A stretch of DNA of 64,000 nucleotides from UBA2266 sp964406945. GTDB lineage: Bacteria > Planctomycetota > Phycisphaerae > Sedimentisphaerales > Anaerobacaceae. The notes below the pieces were generated by a model. It did not search any database. It saw nothing but the letters and a program-made list of their open reading frames with translations, and was not told where the DNA came from. A program made the translations under genes and the position numbers. Location: positions 62,001-126,000 of the forward strand of contig CAYOTO010000003.1 in NCBI GenBank assembly GCA_964406945.1. Reading direction: 5' to 3'. Shown here in pieces: positions 55,372-64,000 of this stretch (position 1 is its first letter; each line of letters starts with the position of its first letter).

Positions 55372-55444
55372 AAAGCATTCGTCAAAACAACCGGCTGGAA
55401 GTTACTGTACTGCCCTTGGACAAGGTGCAATCAAGGATACGGGA

Positions 55445-58654
<3,210 letters not shown>

Positions 58655-58666
58655 GAAGGAAAGCAA

Positions 58667-59827
58667 GTGAAAGCGATTTTGTTACTTGAAGACGGCACTG
58701 TTTTCAAAGGCGTATCCATCGGCGCCAAAGGCCACAAGTGCGGCGAGGTCGTATTCAACACCAGCATGACCGGCTATCAGGAAATCCTGACAGACCCGTC
58801 CTACAACGAGCAGATAATAACGATGACGTACCCGCTCATCGGTAACTACGGCACTAACAGCGACGATTGTGAATCCAGAAGGATTTTCGCTCATGGATTC
58901 ATCGTCAAGGAGAATTGCCAGTACCCGTCCAACTGGCGCAGCGGTCAGTCGCTTTCGGATTACCTCAAGTCCAACAAAGTCGTTGGTTTGGAAGGTATCG
59001 ACACAAGAAGACTGGTCAAGCACATCAGGACCGCCGGTGCGATGCGCGGGATAATATCGTCGGATATCCTGAGCATTGCGAAACTCACTGAAATCCTACA
59101 GGATTATCCGGGACTGGTCGGTCGAGATATCGTCAAGCAAGTGTCGGTCCGCAAGCCGTATAAGTGGGACAAGGCTGTATTCGACATGTTCGCCGACAAG
59201 CAAATCTCGCCCGAGTCCAAATTCAAGGTCGTCGCTTTTGACTACGGCATGAAGCAGAACATCCTCCGCTCGCTGGTCAGCAGAGGTTGCGATGTAACCG
59301 TGGTTCCGGGTAAGACCTCGGCCGAGAAGGTTCTCGCCGAAAAACCGGACGGAGTCTTCCTGAGCAACGGCCCCGGCGATCCGGCTCCGGTGGATTACGC
59401 GGTCCGGACAGTCAGCGAACTGCTGGGCAAGGTTCCGATCTTCGGCATTTGCCTCGGCCATCAAATACTGTCGCTGGCTCTCGGCGGCTCCACTTACAAG
59501 CTCAAGTTCGGCCACCGCGGCGCCAACCATCCGGTAAAGAACCTGCGCACCGGCAAGATCGAGATTACCAGCCAGAATCATGGCTTCTGCGTCGATCTGG
59601 ACTCCTTCGACAGCAAAGACGTAGAACTGACACATATCAATCTCAACGACAACACACTCGAGGGTGTCTGCTCGAAAAAGCTGAATGCTTTTTCGGTTCA
59701 GTACCACCCCGAGGCTTCTCCCGGACCGCACGATTCGAGCTATCTTTTCGACGACTTCATTGCCCTGATGCAGGAAAACGGCGGAAGTCGCAAGAAGAAG
59801 TCCGCTCGAAAGCGGAAGGTCGGCTGA
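58667..59827 (+). CDS. carA: Carbamoyl-phosphate synthase small (glutaminase) subunit
   Basis: 386 residues, GTG start at 58667 with GGAAGGA upstream, 12 bp after the carB stop. The N-terminal domain has FNTSMTGYQEILTDPSY. The class I glutaminase domain has VFLSNGPGDPAPV, the nucleophile in FGICLGHQILSLALGG and the His-Glu pair in VQYHPEASPGPHDS, so the triad is complete. The C-terminus is a lysine/arginine-rich tail (SRKKKSARKRKVG) beyond the usual end. It supplies ammonia to CarB from glutamine. Confidence 0.97.
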   Translation: MKAILLLEDGTVFKGVSIGAKGHKCGEVVFNTSMTGYQEILTDPSYNEQIITMTYPLIGNYGTNSDDCESRRIFAHGFIVKENCQYPSNWRSGQSLSDYLKSNKVVGLEGIDTRRLVKHIRTAGAMRGIISSDILSIAKLTEILQDYPGLVGRDIVKQVSVRKPYKWDKAVFDMFADKQISPESKFKVVAFDYGMKQNILRSLVSRGCDVTVVPGKTSAEKVLAEKPDGVFLSNGPGDPAPVDYAVRTVSELLGKVPIFGICLGHQILSLALGGSTYKLKFGHRGANHPVKNLRTGKIEITSQNHGFCVDLDSFDSKDVELTHINLNDNTLEGVCSKKLNAFSVQYHPEASPGPHDSSYLFDDFIALMQENGGSRKKKSARKRKVG

Positions 59828-59890
59828 GTCAGTTACCGGTGGAAACACCCGCTGCAACACTCTCCGCAGGTAAGCAGCGGACCTTAAAAC

Positions 59891-59919
59891 AAAAAAGGGC
59901 GGCAATCTGCAGCCGCCCT
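59891..59919 (-). terminator. Rho-independent terminator after the L-fucose isomerase-like gene
   Basis: On the minus strand AGGGCGGC and GCCGCCCT (59919-59912 with 59903-59896) form an 8-bp perfect stem with an 8-nt loop followed by TTTTTT and then GTTTT. It lies 26 bp past the stop. It may also separate this gene from the convergent carA. Confidence 0.9.
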
Positions 59920-59944
59920 GAGGTAAACTTCTCGCCGTATCCGC

Positions 59945-61666
59945 CTATCTTCGATTCAGCAGCTTGAACGCATCCTCGCCGCCGTTTATCAGGTGAACAA
60001 GAGGCTGGGGTCTGTCTACACCTTCGACGAACTTAGGCCTGGCGGCCCACGGTGCGACACTGAGAACACCGGTCAAATCCATCCAGTGCTGCATTCTGGC
60101 AACCGGTAGATTCCATGTCATGTGGAAGTGATTGGCCGGTGGATACTGCTTGTATTCGGTCATGCTGGCGTATTTGGGCACCACGAACGTGTGGGGCCAG
60201 GTCGGTGTGGTCAGATTGCACATCGCCTTGCCCAGTTTTGCCGGAACCGTAGTCGTTTGTGCCTCGTCCCAGGCCATGCTGAACAGCCCCGATGCACTGC
60301 TGAAAGCGAGTCTGGCGGCAATACCCTCGATACCCGCCGGGGTCATGAAAGTTACCGAATTGCCTCCGCCCGGGAAGTAGTGCTCCTCGGCAAGCGGCAT
60401 ACCGATGCTGTCCATGACCTTCTTAATACCGGCGCCGGGTTTCTGGGCCCAGTCGAAGCTCGCCGATCCGCTGTTATCGCCGTCGACCAGCCCTCGCCTG
60501 GCCCAAAGCTCTTTACCGCTGAACTTAACTTTAAGCTTTTTGGCCAGTTTCTTAATCTCCCACGGCTCCCAGACTTTTCTAAAGTCCATGAACAGCGGCG
60601 GATTGCCGCCGCTCAGGTACGTCATGAACAGCATGGTTAACAGCCCCTGAACGTCCGCCTCGGTTGCGTACGGAAGCGGGGCCTTGGGGCCGTTGTGATC
60701 GAAGGTGCTGTTGAACAAGGATTCCATGACGTCCGCTACCGGCAGGGGGGTGCCGCGCTCGTCGCTGCCCCATTCGAGCTGGCTCATGAAGCCGCCGCCG
60801 ACCGCGTTTAACTCGGCCATCAGGTCCCGAACGATCAAGTACATCGCCAGACTTTGATTGAATCGCTTGTCATCGGCCTGGTCGCGAAGCTCGAGTCTTT
60901 TGCCGACGTGTTTGTCTATCCAGCCGCGAAGTTCCTTAACCTCTTTGCGGCTGTAGGCGCCTTTGGTCAGCATGTCTGCCAGCAGCTTCATATCCAGCCG
61001 GGTTATTTCGACGCCAAAAGTGTTCCGGGTGGGAATCACATGAGCAAGAGCCGTTTCCATGCCCATCGAATCGTGTCCCAGAACGACGACCCTGCGTCCG
61101 CGAAGGCTTACCGCCGTTACCGCGGCGTAACACCAGTCAATCAGACTCTCGGTCGTGTTCGCCGTCATCTTCGGATTGGCGCCGGTGTCGGGCCAGGTCC
61201 CGACGTTCAAGCTCACCAAACGCCCGTACTGGCTGATAGCGCCGCTCATCGCATGGGCGAATACGACCCCCGGCTTCGGGCCGCTGTTGCCGCAGGTGAT
61301 ATTCAAAGGTGTATTCGGCGGGAACTGCTGAAGCAGCGAAATCACCGTAAGCTGCGGAAATGCCCAGGTATCCGGAACGCAGACCAGAATATCCACCCCG
61401 GCCTGCCTGAACTGTTGAGCCACAATATCCGCCTGCGGCTCGCCGTCCACCAGAACGTCAGAGTAAACGACCTTCACGGGCGTCTTATCCGGCAGGACTA
61501 CCTGGCCGCAGATCGTATCGGCCGCCATCTTCGCAATATTCTGACAGCGCTTGCGGCTGTCCTCATCCACCCGCGGATCGCTGGTGGCGAACACGCCGAT
61601 CACGGCTGTCTTCGGCTCACTGCTTGCGATCGATTCCAGTTTTACTGCTGTTGCTTCCTTCGCCAT
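59945..61666 (-). CDS. fucI: L-fucose isomerase-like protein
   Basis: 573 residues. ATG 61666 (MAKEATAVKLES) has GGGAAGG 7 nt upstream. Near full-length match to the FucI/AraA fold (E. coli FucI has 591): IGVFATSDPRVDEDSRKRCQ at the start, WAFPQLTVISLLQQFP, and the manganese site residues Glu in YATEADVQGLL, Asp in LFMDFRKVWE and His in ANHFHMTWN. It should interconvert an aldose such as L-fucose with its ketose. It sits 43 bp after the pyruvate dehydrogenase E2 gene in the same direction, an unusual pairing, and is followed by a terminator. The true substrate could be another aldose (arabinose, altrose); fucose is the family default. Confidence 0.87.
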   Translation of the reverse strand: MAKEATAVKLESIASSEPKTAVIGVFATSDPRVDEDSRKRCQNIAKMAADTICGQVVLPDKTPVKVVYSDVLVDGEPQADIVAQQFRQAGVDILVCVPDTWAFPQLTVISLLQQFPPNTPLNITCGNSGPKPGVVFAHAMSGAISQYGRLVSLNVGTWPDTGANPKMTANTTESLIDWCYAAVTAVSLRGRRVVVLGHDSMGMETALAHVIPTRNTFGVEITRLDMKLLADMLTKGAYSRKEVKELRGWIDKHVGKRLELRDQADDKRFNQSLAMYLIVRDLMAELNAVGGGFMSQLEWGSDERGTPLPVADVMESLFNSTFDHNGPKAPLPYATEADVQGLLTMLFMTYLSGGNPPLFMDFRKVWEPWEIKKLAKKLKVKFSGKELWARRGLVDGDNSGSASFDWAQKPGAGIKKVMDSIGMPLAEEHYFPGGGNSVTFMTPAGIEGIAARLAFSSASGLFSMAWDEAQTTTVPAKLGKAMCNLTTPTWPHTFVVPKYASMTEYKQYPPANHFHMTWNLPVARMQHWMDLTGVLSVAPWAARPKFVEGVDRPQPLVHLINGGEDAFKLLNRR

Positions 61667-61709
61667 AACAACCTTCCCGGAACTAAAAGGAGGTTTTATA
61701 CTGCAGGTA

Positions 61710-62942
61710 TCAAGCACTCAACCCGAACGATGATGCGTCTTCGAGCTGCTTGCGGACGAAATCGAGGAACTGAGCCGCGTAGGCCCCGTTTGCCACCTTG
61801 TGGTCCACCGACAGCGTCATACTCATCATCTTGCGGACCATGATGTTCCCGTTGTCCGGCACGCAGGTATCGCTTATCTGTCCGATACCGAGGATGCTGC
61901 ACTGGCCCGGAACGACGATCGGCGTAAAGGCCTCGATTCCGAACGCGCCCAGATTGCTGACTGTAATGCATCCGCCTTCCAGGTCTTCCAGCGAAAGCTT
62001 GTCGGCGCGGGCACGCTCGATCACGGCCTGGCTGGCTTTCGAAATCGCCACCACGTCCTTGTTCTGGGCATCCTTAATCAGCGGAGCAACCAGGCCATCC
62101 TCGACCGCGATTGCCAGTCCTACGTGAACCGAATCGGCCAGATCGATCTTGTCGCCGTTCAACTGTCCGGCCATGACCGGGAACTTCTCAATGCCCGCCG
62201 CGACAGCCCGAATTATGAAATCATTGTAGCTTACTTTAACGTCGCCCTTGGCATTAACCTTGGTGCGAAGTTCCACCAGTTCCGTCATATCCACGCGAAC
62301 GTTAAGATAGAAGCAGGGTATTTCGAGCTTGGACTTCAGCATCCTTTCAGCCGTCAGCTTGCCGAGCCTGTTGACTGCAATTGTCGAACCGAGAGCCGCT
62401 TCGCCGGCTGCCTCTGAAGAGGCCGGCGCAGCCGCACCACCCGCGGCTTTCTGCACGTCGTCCTCGGTAATGCGTCCGGCGGGCCCGGTTCCGGTAACGG
62501 TCGAGATATCTACGCCCAAATCCTTGGCCAGCTTCTTGGCTCTGGGAGAAGCCTTTACTTTGCCGGCCGGTTTTGCAGGCTCGGCGGCAGGCGCCGGCGT
62601 CGGAGTTCCCGTCGCAGATTCGGCCGGTGCTGTCTCGGCCGGAGCCGGTGCTGCCGCACCGCCGCCCTTGAGGCCGTCGACAAAGCTCTGCGGAACCTCC
62701 TCGTCCTTGTCGCCGAGGACCATCACGGCGTCGCCTACCGGAATCGTCTCATCGACCTCGACGAGAATGTGCTTAACAAAACCTTCGGCCGGAGATTCCA
62801 TCTCTAACGTGGCCTTGTCCGTCTCGATTTCGAAGATTACGTCGCCTTTGCTTACCTGATCGCCGACCTTCACCGTACAATCGACAATCGTACCCTCTTC
62901 CATCGTCTGACCAAGCTGGGGTAATCTTACTTCTTTCGCCAT
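61710..62942 (-). CDS. pdhC: Pyruvate dehydrogenase complex E2 (dihydrolipoamide acyltransferase)
   Basis: 410 residues, ribosome site AAGGA. One lipoyl domain (1-78) with lipoyl Lys43 in EIETDKATLEMES, an Ala/Pro-rich linker (about 85-120), and an E3/E1-binding domain (about 125-165, KASPRAKKLAKDLGVDISTV). The catalytic domain ends SVDHKVANGAYAAQFLDFVR: the His of HxxxDG is H381 but the Asp is Asn385. It moves acyl groups from E1 to CoA. E1 beta lies 78 bp upstream. Pyruvate is the likely substrate from the E1 beta sequence, but other 2-oxo acids cannot be excluded. Confidence 0.92.
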   Translation of the reverse strand: MAKEVRLPQLGQTMEEGTIVDCTVKVGDQVSKGDVIFEIETDKATLEMESPAEGFVKHILVEVDETIPVGDAVMVLGDKDEEVPQSFVDGLKGGGAAAPAPAETAPAESATGTPTPAPAAEPAKPAGKVKASPRAKKLAKDLGVDISTVTGTGPAGRITEDDVQKAAGGAAAPASSEAAGEAALGSTIAVNRLGKLTAERMLKSKLEIPCFYLNVRVDMTELVELRTKVNAKGDVKVSYNDFIIRAVAAGIEKFPVMAGQLNGDKIDLADSVHVGLAIAVEDGLVAPLIKDAQNKDVVAISKASQAVIERARADKLSLEDLEGGCITVSNLGAFGIEAFTPIVVPGQCSILGIGQISDTCVPDNGNIMVRKMMSMTLSVDHKVANGAYAAQFLDFVRKQLEDASSFGLSA

Positions 62943-63020
62943 CTCACTGAATCCTTCTTATAAACAGGTTTAAAGATACCGCGGGACTGAATGATCCTGT
63001 CCCACAATGAATTTCTTACT

Positions 63021-64000
63021 CTAGACCATCGACTTTACGGCTGCTATAACCTTGTCGACGCTTGGGATGCTCGCCAACTCCAGCGGCTCGCTCATGGGCG
63101 GCGGGGCGTCCACGGCCGCCAGGTTCACGGGAGCCGCGTCAAGGTAGTCGAACCCGCGAGAGCCGTCTTCGAACTCATACTGCATGTACTGACCGGCGAT
63201 TTCGCGTCCTACGCCGCACCAGCCGAACCCTTCGCTTACGGTCACGAGTCTGCCGGTCTTCTGCACCGATTTGGCAACAGCGTCGATATCCATTGGCTTG
63301 AGCGTGCGAAGATCAATAACTTCGACGTTAATCCCCTCGGTGGCCAGTTTCTTAGCAGCTTCCAGGCACCACATGGTCATACGGCTGTATGTAACGATAG
63401 TCGCATCCGTGCCTTCACGCTTGATGTCGGCAGCCCCGAGCGGAATGATGTATTCGTCTTCCGGCACCGGGCCCAACTGTCCGTAAGTGGCCTTGTGCTC
63501 GATAAATACGACCGGGTTGTCGCTGCGAATTGCGGCCTTGAGCAGGCCCTTGGCATCGTACGGAGTCGACGGCATGACGACGTATAGGCCCGGAGTGTGC
63601 ATCAACCAGGCTTCCAGCGATTCGGAGTGATGGGCCGCGATGCACCTGCCGACCCCGCCTTCGGCACGCAGAACCATCGGAACTTTGGCCTTGCCGCCGA
63701 ACATGTAGCGGTTGTAGGCTCCGACGTGCACCAATTGATCCATCGCAATCGTAACGAAGTCGATGTACATAAGCTCGGCGATTGGCCTCATACCGCGAAG
63801 AGCCGCCCCGACGGCTGCTCCGGCTATTGCGGCTTCGGAAATGGCCGTATCGACCACGCGATCCGTGCCGTACTTCAGTGAAAGACCGCGGGTTGCCTGG
63901 TATGCTCCGCCGTACAGCCCCACGTCCTCGCCCATGATGAACACCTGCTCATCGCGCGCGAGTTCCTCGTCCTGAGCCGCGGCTACAGCCTGACCGATGG
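63021..64000 (-). CDS. pdhB: Pyruvate dehydrogenase E1 component beta subunit (5' end beyond the window)
   Basis: The frame is open to the window edge; the apparent GTG at 63944 is internal, since homology continues upstream (AAAQDEELARDEQVFIMGED). About 326 codons are present, near full length (usually about 325-335). Key segments: GEDVGLYGGAYQATRGL, DTAISEAAIAGAAVGAALRG with the conserved Glu that activates thiamine diphosphate, FVTIAMDQLV, and the C-terminal transketolase-like domain VIDLRTLKPMDIDAV. The alpha subunit is expected just outside. With E2 it converts pyruvate to acetyl-CoA. Confidence 0.93.
   Translation of the reverse strand, partial: IGQAVAAAQDEELARDEQVFIMGEDVGLYGGAYQATRGLSLKYGTDRVVDTAISEAAIAGAAVGAALRGMRPIAELMYIDFVTIAMDQLVHVGAYNRYMFGGKAKVPMVLRAEGGVGRCIAAHHSESLEAWLMHTPGLYVVMPSTPYDAKGLLKAAIRSDNPVVFIEHKATYGQLGPVPEDEYIIPLGAADIKREGTDATIVTYSRMTMWCLEAAKKLATEGINVEVIDLRTLKPMDIDAVAKSVQKTGRLVTVSEGFGWCGVGREIAGQYMQYEFEDGSRGFDYLDAAPVNLAAVDAPPPMSEPLELASIPSVDKVIAAVKSMV

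Overview
The window looks like chromosomal DNA of a Planctomycetota-type bacterium, probably a Phycisphaerae/Sedimentisphaerales-like anaerobe. This is inference from gene content: many Sec- or Tat-exported proteins of the kinds such genomes carry in large numbers (Gfo/Idh/MocA oxidoreductases, xylose-isomerase-like TIM barrels, PQQ-type propellers, FG-GAP/ASPIC proteins, ThuA, polysaccharide lyases). Lentisphaerae, Kiritimatiellota or Verrucomicrobia are not excluded. I see no rRNA, tRNA, CRISPR, insertion sequence or prophage.

Region 1 (1-44425) is a carbohydrate-scavenging region made almost entirely of exported proteins. It holds three paralogues of a large protein joining a methyltransferase-like domain to a PQQ/BamB-type beta-propeller (1-2956, 22619-25888, 25929-29084). 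It also holds two probable rhamnogalacturonan lyases (PL26-like 5435-8371; PL11 29099-30925), a GH32 fructanase, a GH43/GH32-like propeller protein, an apiosidase-like GH-A hydrolase, an M14 carboxypeptidase, a kelch/FnIII protein, a parallel beta-helix protein, an FG-GAP/ASPIC protein, a HEAT-repeat protein, two Tat-exported Gfo/Idh/MocA proteins, two Tat-exported TIM-barrel isomerase-like proteins, an MFS transporter, a PAQR/haemolysin-III membrane protein and a ferredoxin-tailed aldo/keto reductase. A GH16 glucanase remnant (4319-4837) is broken. A phosphodiesterase, MBOAT and SGNH cluster (34233-38385) looks like a glycan O-acetylation unit. The theme fits plant or algal polysaccharide (rhamnogalacturonan, fructan, laminarin-type glucan) use without SusCD.

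Region 2 (44426-59827) is a nitrogen-assimilation island read in one direction: a GAF/sigma-54 activator, a TorF-like porin, the Amt ammonium channel, a PII protein, glutamate synthase large and small subunits, then carbamoyl-phosphate synthase large and small subunits (carB before carA). Paired copies of a TACAA-nn-TTGTA palindrome, 29-30 bp apart, lie upstream of both the activator gene and the porin-amt-PII operon. The operon also has a textbook -24/-12 sigma-54 promoter. A self-contained regulatory circuit can therefore be read from the sequence. The PII protein lacks the T-loop tyrosine at position 51.

Region 3 (59891-64000, minus strand) is central metabolism: pyruvate dehydrogenase E1 beta (cut by the window edge) and E2, followed in the same direction by an L-fucose isomerase-like gene and a clear terminator.

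The best candidates for something undescribed are the exported methyltransferase-like/propeller family with its conserved cysteine signature, and the palindrome-based sigma-54 nitrogen circuit.
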